The notes under the pieces were generated by a model, which worked only from the letters and a program-made list of their open reading frames with translations, did no database searches and was not told the origin of the DNA. This document shows positions 4,191 to 10,766 of a DNA stretch of 11,342 nt, in pieces. This stretch comes from Chloroflexota bacterium (GTDB taxonomy: Bacteria > Chloroflexota > Anaerolineae > B4-G1 > SLSP01): assembly GCA_012798275.1 (NCBI GenBank), contig JAAZNO010000029.1, positions 1 through 11,342 on the forward strand, written 5' to 3'. The position numbers were made by a program, and so were the translations under genes. Each line of letters opens with the position of its first letter. Position 1 is the stretch's first letter.

Positions 4191-5045
4191 ATGAAGTCTT
4201 CGATCTTATCTTTGCTGAAACGACACGCGCTCGTTACATTCTTTGCCCTGGTGTTCCTCATCAGCTGGATCCCCTGGTACACCGGCGGAAGCGGCTTTAT
4301 CGTCTACGGCCCGTCGCTGGCCTGCTTGATCATGGTCGCAGTCGTGGACGGCAAGAAAGGCCTCCTTGACTTGCTTCAACGGGCGGTACGCTGGCGGGTA
4401 GGCCTCGTCTGGTGGGTCGTCACTCTATTTCTGCCGGCCCTCTTTTGCCTTGCCGGCATAGGCGTCCATCTTCTCGCCGGCGGGGATCTGCCGGCATTTA
4501 CATTTTTCAGGCAGGAATGGTACCTGGCGCCCGTCTTCTTTGTCCTCATGTTGGTGGATGGTCCATTGGAAGAGTTTGGCTGGCGCGGATTTGCCCTGCC
4601 AAAACTCCAGGAGAAATGGAGCCCTTTGATTGCCAGCTTCATCATCGGCGCCCTCTGGGGCATATGGCACCTGCCGGAGTTCCTGCGGCCGGGTTCCCCT
4701 CAGTACCCGATGGGAATAGGGTTTCTGCCCCTGTTTGTGGCTGTTGAGATCACCAACTCAATATTGATGACGTGGCTGTACAACAAGACCCAAGGGAGCC
4801 TGTTGCTCGGCGGCTTCATGGCTCATAACGCTCTCAACTTCTGGCCTAATGTGCTGCTAACTGAAATTACGATGACGGGAATCCTTCGCGGCGAGGCGTT
4901 CCCAGCGCCTGATATGAGGCTTTTCATATTGGAAGGGGTGGTCGCTACACTGGTAGCGATTCTCCTCGCGATCGTGACCAAAGGCCGGCTCGGACTTCCC
5001 TCTTGCCAAGTGTCCCAAATTGCATATAATAGTACTCAGGCATGA
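4191..5045 (+). CDS. CPBP-family intramembrane metalloprotease (CAAX/Abi type)
   Basis: This is a polytopic membrane protein of 284 residues with about seven to eight hydrophobic segments. It carries the three family motifs: EEFGWRGF at 127-134 (the EExxxR signature, E127, E128, R132), WGIWHLPEF with H160, and MAHNALNF with H212 and N216. These residues form the metal site of type II CAAX prenyl proteases and related bacterial CPBP proteins. Bacterial members cleave or protect against peptides in some systems, but substrate and role here are unknown. The ATG follows GAGGAG by 5 bases inside a repeated leader. Transcription may come from the promoter at 3678 across the insertion. Base composition looks less GC-rich than mutS2 or rsmA, which with flanking repeats hints at transfer, not proof. 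fmdB follows 21 bases downstream. Confidence 0.92.
   Translation: MKSSILSLLKRHALVTFFALVFLISWIPWYTGGSGFIVYGPSLACLIMVAVVDGKKGLLDLLQRAVRWRVGLVWWVVTLFLPALFCLAGIGVHLLAGGDLPAFTFFRQEWYLAPVFFVLMLVDGPLEEFGWRGFALPKLQEKWSPLIASFIIGALWGIWHLPEFLRPGSPQYPMGIGFLPLFVAVEITNSILMTWLYNKTQGSLLLGGFMAHNALNFWPNVLLTEITMTGILRGEAFPAPDMRLFILEGVVATLVAILLAIVTKGRLGLPSCQVSQIAYNSTQA
5003..5030 (+). promoter_or_regulatory. Promoter for fmdB-like gene, inside the CPBP gene end
   Basis: TTGCCA (5003-5008, 5 of 6), a 16-base spacer and a perfect TATAAT (5025-5030) predict a start near 5037, about 30 bases before the ATG at 5067. It would let this gene be expressed apart from the CPBP gene. Confidence 0.7.
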
Positions 5046-5066
5046 GGTTGTAGCAGGAGGTGTCGT

Positions 5067-5378
5067 ATGCCTTTGTATGAATACTTGTGTAAGTCATGTG
5101 GATTGCGCTTTGAGAGGCGGCAGCAATTCTCCGAGCCGCCGGTGAAAACCTGCCCGGAGTGTGAGGGAGAGGTCGTGCGCCTGATCCAACCTGCCGGCAT
5201 TATCTTCAAGGGTTCAGGCTTCTACGTCACCGACAACCGCTCGAAATCCCCGACGGCGACGCCCGGCTCGCGCAAAGAGGGAGTCAAGGCCGCCGAGTCC
5301 CATGAGCACGAAAGCGCGGAGACCCCCAAAGCGTCCGGTGCCGACGCCGACAGCACGCCCAAGAAAGTCGGGGACTGA
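5067..5378 (+). CDS. FmdB-family zinc-ribbon protein
   Basis: This is a small protein of 103 residues. The N-terminal half is a typical FmdB/CxxC_CxxC regulatory-type zinc ribbon: MPLYEYLC with C8 and C11, then C29 and C32 in CPEC, followed by IIFKGSGFYVTDNR, the standard end of the domain. The C-terminal half (about 60-103) is a polar low-complexity tail rich in Ser, Glu, Lys and Ala, variable in the family. The name comes from a putative regulator of formamidase, but the general function is unknown; zinc binding is the only secure inference. A strong AGGAGGT (5055-5061) sets the start. The gene has its own promoter upstream and a terminator 28 bases downstream. Confidence 0.92.
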   Translation: MPLYEYLCKSCGLRFERRQQFSEPPVKTCPECEGEVVRLIQPAGIIFKGSGFYVTDNRSKSPTATPGSRKEGVKAAESHEHESAETPKASGADADSTPKKVGD

Positions 5379-5406
5379 AACGACAGTCGGCTTGAATATT
5401 CCACGA

Positions 5407-5443
5407 AATAGCGTGCGGGCCCTCACCCGCACGCTATTCTTTT
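5407..5443 (+). terminator. Intrinsic terminator after fmdB-like gene
   Basis: AATAGCGTGCGGG (5407-5419) pairs perfectly with CCCGCACGCTATT (5426-5438) around CCCTCA, followed by CTTTT. On the minus strand the hairpin is followed only by a short T run, so it could weakly serve mutS2 too. Confidence 0.85.
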
Positions 5444-5514
5444 GGACGCCAACGCCGCCTCTCTCTGGAGATGCCCGGCGCTGGCGCGCACGCCCCGCAA
5501 GCATAAGCATGCAG

Positions 5515-5577
5515 GCCGTGAGCCAAGACTCCGACGGCTCTCTGCTCACGGCTCACTGACTTCTATTTTCGGCGGAG
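5515..5577 (+). repeat. Repeated leader, copy 4 (orphan, between fmdB and mutS2)
   Basis: GCCGTGAGC (5515-5523) pairs perfectly with GCTCACGGC (5544-5552). CTCTCTGCTCACGGCTCACTG shows the heptad pattern, and TTCTATTTTCGGCGGAG ends the copy at 5577. It matches 4126-4185 at 46 of 60 positions, yet no ATG or gene follows on this strand, since the mutS2 3' end begins at 5584. Confidence 0.6.
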
Positions 5578-5583
5578 CGGAAT

Positions 5584-8019
5584 TCACGCCTTGAGCAGCT
5601 GCGCGAGGGTGACCCCGTCACCGCCGTCGCGCTCGGTCGCCGATTCGTAGCTCACCACCAGCGGATGCTCGCCTAACATGCGGCGCACCTCTCGGCGCAG
5701 GGTGCCCGTCCCCTTCCCATGGACGATGCGCACCCATGGCAACCGCGCTCGCACCGCCTGATCAAGATAGCGATCCAGCCGCAGCAGGGCCTCTTCCGCC
5801 GTCAATCCCCGCAGATCGAGTTGCAGCCCCGGCGAGGGCCCCGCCTCTGGCACGCTGATGGAGACCTCCGGCGCCGGGGGCTTTTCGCGGCGCACCAGGG
5901 TCAGCGAGCCGAAGGGTACCCGTGTCCGCACGGGGCCGGCCTGCACGAGTGCCTCATCCCCGTCAACGCGCACCAGCACCCCTTCCAGGCCCAACGTCGC
6001 CAGACGCACGGTGTCGCCAGGACGCGGTGGCCCGACGGGGACAGCGGCTTCCGCCATCGGCTCGAGCGCCGCCTCCAGTGCCGCATCGCCCAGCGACTCC
6101 TGGACGAGGTCTGACGTCCGACCGGCGACCTCTGCCAGATCCGCCGTCGCCCCGGCAACGACCTGCGCCAGGGTATCCCGCGTCACGCGCGAAGGCTCTA
6201 CGCGCAGCCGTCGCCGCACCTCCTCGAGCTCCTGCCGTACCGCCTCGACCTCGGCGTCGGCAAGATCCCGGGCCTCTTGCAGGATGACGTGCCGTTCCTC
6301 CTCGATGCCGGCGAGCCGCTTGCGGAGATTCGTGCCCAGCACCTGCGCCTCATGACGTGCCTGCCGGGCGGCATCCCGCGCGCGGACCGCTTCGAGGCGC
6401 AGCGTGTGCAGATCCTCCAACATGTCCTCGACGCGCAGTTCCTCACCGGAGAGCATCCCCTGCGCCAGTTTGATGACGTCCTCCGGCATGCCCAGCCGCC
6501 GCGCGATGGCGAAGGCATTGGAGCGTCCCGGCAGCCCCAGGATGAGCCGGTAAGTCGGGGCGAGGGTCTCGGTGTCGAATTCCATCGAAGCGTTCTGCAC
6601 CCCCGGCGTGTTGTGCGCGTACAGCTTCAACTCGGGGTAGTGCGTCGCCACAAACGCCATCCCCCGGCGCTTGCGGATGTGCTCCAGCAGCGCCCGCGCC
6701 AGCGCCGAACCCTCCGCCGGGTCCGTGCCGGCGCCGAGCTCGTCCAGCAAGACCAGAGCGCGGTAATCTATCCGCTCAAGGAAAGAAGCGATGTTCGCCA
6801 GATGCGAGGAGAAGGTCGAGAGGCTCTGTTCGATGGATTGCTCGTCCCCGATGTCGGCGTAGACCGCCTCAAAATATGAGAGGGCCGAACCGGCGTCGGC
6901 GGGAAGGTGCATTCCAGATTGCGCCATCAGCACCAACAACCCCGCCGTTTTGAGCGAAACCGTCTTGCCGCCCGTATTCGGCCCGGTGACGATGAGGATG
7001 TGCGTCTCCGGGTTGAGCACGATGTCCACCGGCACGACCTTCTGCGGATCGAGCAGGGGATGCCGCGCCCCTTCAAGCCGCAGGACCGCGCCGGCGCTGT
7101 AATTATCCCCGGTCACTTCGGGCGAGGGATGCGGCAGGGGTAGCAGCTCCGGCTGCGTGGCCTGGAGCTCCTCGGCGTAGCGCGCCAGCGCCAGCGCCAG
7201 GTCGAGCTCCGCCAGGGCCGCGATCAAAGCATCGAGCGCCATACCGGCGTCCGCCACCTCACGGCTCAACGCGGCGAGAATGCGGTAGACCTCCTCCTCC
7301 TCGGCCAGAGTGAGCTCCCGCAGGGCGTTGTTGAGTTCCACCACCGCCAGCGGCTCCATGAACAAGGTCATGCCGGTTGCCGAGCGATCGTGCACCACGC
7401 CGGGGACCTGTCCCTTGAAGTTGGCCTGGACCGGAATGACAAAACGTCCCTCGCGGCGGGTGATCACCGTATCCTGCAGATAGCGCGCGATTTCCGGCGA
7501 GGTCACCATCCGCCGCAAGCGTTCCTGGATGCGCTCCTGCGTCACCCGCAGGTCATGGCGGATGCGCGCCAGCTCCGGCGAAGCGGTATCGCGGACCTCG
7601 CCGCGCTCGTCGAGGACCCGGTTGATGGCCGTGACCAGCTGCGGCTGCGGCGTGATCCGCCAGGCAATATCCGCCAGGTGGGGAAACTGCGACTCCAGGC
7701 GGGTGAGCACCCGATAGACCCGCTCCGCGCCGAGCAGGGTGTCCCGCACCTGCAGCATCTCGCGCGGCATGATCAGCACCTCGTGGCGCGCCTGCTCCAC
7801 CCAGGGGCGAATATCGGTGATGCCGCCCAGGGCGAAATCCGGACGCGCCACAAACAGCGCGCGCGCTTCGGCGGTGAGCGTCAGCCGTTCCCGCGCCTCG
7901 CGGTAATCCGGCGCCGGTGTCAGCGCCAACGCCAGTTCGGCGCCAGCAGAGAAGTCGGTGTACTTCGCCAGCCGCGCCAGGATTTTCGGAAATTCAAGGG
8001 TTTCCCAATGTCGGTTCAT
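5584..8019 (-). CDS. mutS2: Endonuclease MutS2
   Basis: MutS2 is a MutS paralogue that acts on branched DNA to limit recombination, and in some bacteria splits collided ribosomes; it does not do mismatch recognition. The 811-residue protein lacks the MutS mismatch-binding domain and shows the core domain, then Walker A GPNTGGKT at 346-353, Walker B LLDE with D426 and E427, and GAGTDPAEGSAL. A long charged coiled-coil region (about 510-620) follows, and a C-terminal Smr nuclease domain (about 730-811) with LDLRG at 734-738 and HGKGTG from H767. Length is normal. The ATG at 8019 fits the family N-terminus (MNRHWETLEFPKIL), though the ribosome site is weak, so coupling to the CvpA-like gene 40 bases upstream is plausible. 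CvpA next to mutS2 is also seen in Bacillus. The 3' end converges on fmdB. Confidence 0.97.
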   Translation of the reverse strand: MNRHWETLEFPKILARLAKYTDFSAGAELALALTPAPDYREARERLTLTAEARALFVARPDFALGGITDIRPWVEQARHEVLIMPREMLQVRDTLLGAERVYRVLTRLESQFPHLADIAWRITPQPQLVTAINRVLDERGEVRDTASPELARIRHDLRVTQERIQERLRRMVTSPEIARYLQDTVITRREGRFVIPVQANFKGQVPGVVHDRSATGMTLFMEPLAVVELNNALRELTLAEEEEVYRILAALSREVADAGMALDALIAALAELDLALALARYAEELQATQPELLPLPHPSPEVTGDNYSAGAVLRLEGARHPLLDPQKVVPVDIVLNPETHILIVTGPNTGGKTVSLKTAGLLVLMAQSGMHLPADAGSALSYFEAVYADIGDEQSIEQSLSTFSSHLANIASFLERIDYRALVLLDELGAGTDPAEGSALARALLEHIRKRRGMAFVATHYPELKLYAHNTPGVQNASMEFDTETLAPTYRLILGLPGRSNAFAIARRLGMPEDVIKLAQGMLSGEELRVEDMLEDLHTLRLEAVRARDAARQARHEAQVLGTNLRKRLAGIEEERHVILQEARDLADAEVEAVRQELEEVRRRLRVEPSRVTRDTLAQVVAGATADLAEVAGRTSDLVQESLGDAALEAALEPMAEAAVPVGPPRPGDTVRLATLGLEGVLVRVDGDEALVQAGPVRTRVPFGSLTLVRREKPPAPEVSISVPEAGPSPGLQLDLRGLTAEEALLRLDRYLDQAVRARLPWVRIVHGKGTGTLRREVRRMLGEHPLVVSYESATERDGGDGVTLAQLLKA

Positions 8020-8059
8020 GGCAGCAGGTCATTGCATCCGGCCATTACAAAGGAGGAGC

Positions 8060-8620
8060 TCAGGGCGTCAGCACGCGAGGATACCCCATCAAGGCAAACG
8101 GGAACAGCAGGGTCCGCAGCGCCTGCAAAGCCGGTTTGAGCCACGGCGCAAGCAGGCTGGCGTCGTAGGCACGGCGCAGGAACAGCCAGGTCGCATACGG
8201 CTGCCACGAGGTAAGCACCACCAGCCGCCAGAGGTTGCTGAACACCGCCATCAACGCCACTCCCAGGACCAGCCCCAAAATCCCGCCGAACACGCCATCA
8301 AGAATTCCCAGCCCCTTCAACCCGGGATTGGGGAAGGCGTAGCGATTGCCTACCTCCAACGCGACAAAACAGCCTATGCCCAAAGCGGCAAACAGACCCA
8401 CTTCGATCAGACGAATGGAGATCGGCTGCCCCCACAGCGACTGCACGATCTGTGTGCCCACGCCGTAAGCCTCGCTCAAGAAGGAAGTCGCCATCCCCGC
8501 CACCAGCAAGGTGAAATACAGGCCCACCAGGCTCAACAAAGTGCCCAGCAGCTGACGGTACGTGCCCCACAGCACTCCCGCTGCGCCCAGGAACACCAAC
8601 AGCACATCCAGCAGGCTCAT
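8060..8620 (-). CDS. CvpA-family membrane protein, second of two tandem copies
   Basis: This is a small polytopic membrane protein of 186 residues with four clear hydrophobic stretches (about 3-20, 24-45, 72-92, 104-128). LGILDGVFGGILGLVLG (about 101-117) is the CvpA signature, and the start MSLLDVLLVFLGAAG is typical. CvpA was named for colicin V production, but the family is widespread and its biochemical role is unsettled; no bacteriocin genes are seen here. The ATG at 8620 is chosen because AGGAGGA sits 6 bases upstream; an earlier ATG at 8689 would add 23 basic residues overlapping the previous gene. It resembles its neighbour at 8652 in layout, in the LDxxxGG motif and in the end (FPFALMGYPRVLTP against YPFFYATGFPPVLQP), which suggests an old tandem duplication. 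It lies between that copy and mutS2 and is probably co-transcribed with both. Confidence 0.85.
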   Translation of the reverse strand: MSLLDVLLVFLGAAGVLWGTYRQLLGTLLSLVGLYFTLLVAGMATSFLSEAYGVGTQIVQSLWGQPISIRLIEVGLFAALGIGCFVALEVGNRYAFPNPGLKGLGILDGVFGGILGLVLGVALMAVFSNLWRLVVLTSWQPYATWLFLRRAYDASLLAPWLKPALQALRTLLFPFALMGYPRVLTP

Positions 8621-8651
8621 GCTCTTCCTCCTACACGTCACGCCCCGCGAC

Positions 8652-9188
8652 TTAGCGTGGCTGTAACACGGGCGGAAAACCCGTCGCATAGAAGAAGGGA
8701 TAGAAAGCCTGCGCGTAGAGCTGCGTGAGCTGGCGGATCAGCCCTCCCAGCTGGATACTGCCGCGCAGGTTGAGCAATTGGACATACGACGGAAACGGGT
8801 CCCAATACTCGGAGACCATCACCCCAAAACCGTTGTAGAGGATCACCAGCAGAATCGCGGCCACCAACACGCCCACGACGCCCCCCAGCAGGTGATCCAA
8901 AAATCCCAGCTTGGGCAGGGAAGTGTCCCGATAAGCCGCCCGGCTCACGAAATAAAAGACCAGGAAGATCAAAAAGAACAGCAGGATGAAGACCAGGCCC
9001 TCGAACCAGGGCTTCTCATGGCCGATGGCCTTCAGACGGAACGCCGCCTGCCGGTACAACAAAGCGCTGAACAGCGTGCCGACATACGCCCCGATGGCCA
9101 TGAACACTGTGCGCACGAAGCGTTGATAGAGTGAAATCGCCACGCACGCGCCGGCAATCAAAAGCAGCAACCAATCCAGGGGTCCCAT
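8652..9188 (-). CDS. CvpA-family membrane protein, first of two tandem copies
   Basis: This is a polytopic membrane protein of 178 residues. Hydrophobic segments are at about 3-20, 26-45, 64-86 and 100-122, with LGFLDHLLGGVVGVLVA (about 96-112) as the CvpA signature. The C-terminal amphipathic region ends in YPFFYATGFPPVLQPR. The ATG at 9188 has AAGGAGG 5 bases upstream and gives the normal family start (MGPLDWLLLL); an in-frame ATG at 9335 would add 49 residues reading through the 5' untranslated region. The gene is the first full-size member of a likely operon with the second CvpA-like gene (31 bases on) and mutS2, and has a good promoter at 9316-9345. The function of the family remains poorly defined. 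Confidence 0.85.
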   Translation of the reverse strand: MGPLDWLLLLIAGACVAISLYQRFVRTVFMAIGAYVGTLFSALLYRQAAFRLKAIGHEKPWFEGLVFILLFFLIFLVFYFVSRAAYRDTSLPKLGFLDHLLGGVVGVLVAAILLVILYNGFGVMVSEYWDPFPSYVQLLNLRGSIQLGGLIRQLTQLYAQAFYPFFYATGFPPVLQPR

Positions 9189-9199
9189 CTTTGCCTCCT

Positions 9200-9244
9200 T
9201 CAGCCAGGACACACGATAGAAACAGAACCTTTGCGCAGTTTCAT
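9200..9244 (-). other. Possible 14-codon upstream ORF before the CvpA-like operon
   Basis: On the minus strand GAGGAG, about eight bases and ATG (9244-9242) open the frame MKLRKGSVSIVCPG, which stops at 9200-9202, 11 bases before the CvpA-like start. The stop overlaps the start of that gene's AAGGAGG site, so translation of the short frame could affect it. No attenuator hairpin or run of one regulatory codon is visible. Confidence 0.3.
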
Positions 9245-9315
9245 GGTGATGCTCCTCGCCTCGCTGTTTGGCTGGCGCACGTGGCAGCGCTTCACGCGCT
9301 CCGAGCGACACTGAA

Positions 9316-9345
9316 ATTATACCACAACGCCTCACTCACTCTCAT
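9316..9345 (-). promoter_or_regulatory. Promoter for cvpA-like/cvpA-like/mutS2 operon
   Basis: On the minus strand a perfect TATAAT (9321-9316) is preceded by TGG, giving an extended -10 (TGnTATAAT). ATGAGA (9345-9340) stands 18 bases upstream as a partial -35. It overlaps the end of the preceding dehydrogenase-type gene. The leader to 9188 is about 120 bases. Confidence 0.7.
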
Positions 9346-10657
9346 AAAAAATGCGGTAGATCACGCCGCCCTGATCCTCACTCACATACAGGCTACCATC
9401 ACTGCCAGTGATCACATCTGCTGGACGTCCCCAATTCGTGCCATCGGCGCGCAACCAGCCGCTCACAAAATCCTGTACTGGCCCTGGAGCGCCGTCTTCA
9501 GCCAGAGGAATGTGAACGAGCTTGTACCCCGTCGGCTCGCTGCGGTTCCAGGAGCCCCGGAAGACCACAAACAGGTCGCCCCAGTAAGCCTCCGGGAACC
9601 GGGCGCCCGTGTAAAAGGTCAAGCCGATAGGAGCAGAGTGCGCCTGCAATTCTATCACCGGCTTCAAAACACCCTCACACGCCCCCGGCGCGCCCAAATC
9701 CGGATCTACAATGCGCCCGGCATGACAATATGGCCAGCCAGCGTCATCGCCCTCCTGAACGTGATAGATCGTCTCAGGTGGCAGATCATCGCCCAATCCA
9801 TCACGCCCGTTGTTCGTGACCCACAACTCCGAGGTCCCCGGACGAATGGCCAGGCCGACGGCATTGCGCAGCCCGCGAGCCCACACCCGCCCATTACTGC
9901 CATCGGGATCATAACGCATGATAGTCGCCCGCCGGGAATCCTGTTCGCGGCACACATTACACGACGAGCCAATGGAAACATACAACGTCTCGAAGTCGGG
10001 GCTGAAAAGCACGGTGCGGGTACTATGCCCCTGGCGATCCGGCAATCCCGAAATCACCACTTCGCGGCGTTGAAAGGCTCCCGCCGCGTTCGGCTCAAAA
10101 AACCGCACAACCTGGCGCACGTCACCGACATAGAGCGCCCCATCAGGGAAGAAGGCAGCGCTACTGGGCGCCTCAAGCCCGCCCTCGGCAAGGACAACGA
10201 CATTGTCGGCGACGCCATCAACATCGTCGTCGGGTAGGCGCACAACACGCTGCCGCCCCCGTTCGACGACAACTAAAGCGCCGTCTGGATCGAGTGTCAT
10301 CATGCGGGGATTGGCCAGGCCGGTGGCGAAAACCGAAATCCCAAAGCCATCGGGCAGCTGCAAGGGCTCCGCCGGCGGAATCACGCGCGTCGGCAGGGGA
10401 GCAGGCGTCGCCACAGGGGTAGCAGCTGGCGTGACAGGGATCACGGTAGCAGCGACCGCCGGCGCGACCGTCGTGGCTGTCGCAGGGACAGGCGTTGGCG
10501 CAGGCGCCAATGGCTCTGTCGTCGGCGTGGGCAGATCCGCCAATGGACGTTGAACCGACACCCCCTGCGTCAGCTTCCAGCCCACAACACCCCCGATGAG
10601 CACTAATAGCGCCAGGGCAGCAGCGCCCCAGCGCCACAACTGCACGTTCGATTTCAC
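9332..10657 (-). CDS. Membrane-anchored PQQ-dependent sugar (sorbosone) dehydrogenase-type beta-propeller
   Basis: The protein has 441 residues. Residues about 9-27 are a membrane anchor or uncleaved signal, followed by a Pro/Thr/Ala linker (about 42-92) and a six-bladed propeller domain (about 95-441). Family features include LPDGFGISVFATGLANPRMM, ERGRQRVVRL, GLRNAVGLA (the RNxxG block), WVTNNGRDGLGDD, a GWPYCH motif, HSAPIGLTFY and SWNRSEPTGYK. Soluble quinoprotein glucose and sorbosone dehydrogenases have this fold and oxidise sugars outside the cell with PQQ and calcium, but many relatives have unknown substrates, and no PQQ synthesis genes are in view. The start is a GTG at 10657-10655 with AAGGAGGG a few bases upstream. 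It sits between topA and the CvpA operon with no obvious functional link. Confidence 0.87.
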   Translation of the reverse strand: MKSNVQLWRWGAAALALLVLIGGVVGWKLTQGVSVQRPLADLPTPTTEPLAPAPTPVPATATTVAPAVAATVIPVTPAATPVATPAPLPTRVIPPAEPLQLPDGFGISVFATGLANPRMMTLDPDGALVVVERGRQRVVRLPDDDVDGVADNVVVLAEGGLEAPSSAAFFPDGALYVGDVRQVVRFFEPNAAGAFQRREVVISGLPDRQGHSTRTVLFSPDFETLYVSIGSSCNVCREQDSRRATIMRYDPDGSNGRVWARGLRNAVGLAIRPGTSELWVTNNGRDGLGDDLPPETIYHVQEGDDAGWPYCHAGRIVDPDLGAPGACEGVLKPVIELQAHSAPIGLTFYTGARFPEAYWGDLFVVFRGSWNRSEPTGYKLVHIPLAEDGAPGPVQDFVSGWLRADGTNWGRPADVITGSDGSLYVSEDQGGVIYRIFYESE

Positions 10658-10704
10658 GGCTCCCTCCTTTCAGAGACATGGTAAAGCAGCCCCAGCCGCG
10701 ACAC

Positions 10705-10743
10705 AAAACATCCGCGCCCATACCTCGGCGGAAATGGGCGCGG
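10705..10743 (-). terminator. Probable terminator after topA
   Basis: CCGCGCCCAT (10712-10721) pairs perfectly with ATGGGCGCGG (10734-10743) around a 12-base loop. On the minus strand the stem is followed by GTTTTG (TTTT at 10708-10705). The T-tract is short and set a few bases off, so termination may be partial, leaving some read-through into the dehydrogenase-type gene. Confidence 0.6.
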
Positions 10744-10766
10744 GCCAAAGCATCCTTACCTCCCCC

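Noticed and set aside
3778..5045. Bacteriocin and immunity pair (short peptide plus CPBP protease, CvpA downstream)
   Set aside because: The peptide lacks a double-glycine leader, its second half comes from an insertion, there is no transporter or modifying enzyme, and CvpA family membership does not imply bacteriocin production.
9131..10237. Long open frame on the plus strand (368 codons)
   Set aside because: It is antisense to the dehydrogenase-type propeller gene and the CvpA start, with no recognisable motifs.
10658..10704. Promoter for the dehydrogenase-type gene (TTGTGT, 17 bases, TACCAT on the minus strand)
   Set aside because: Only 3 of 6 and 4 of 6 matches; too weak to annotate, although some promoter or read-through from topA is needed.
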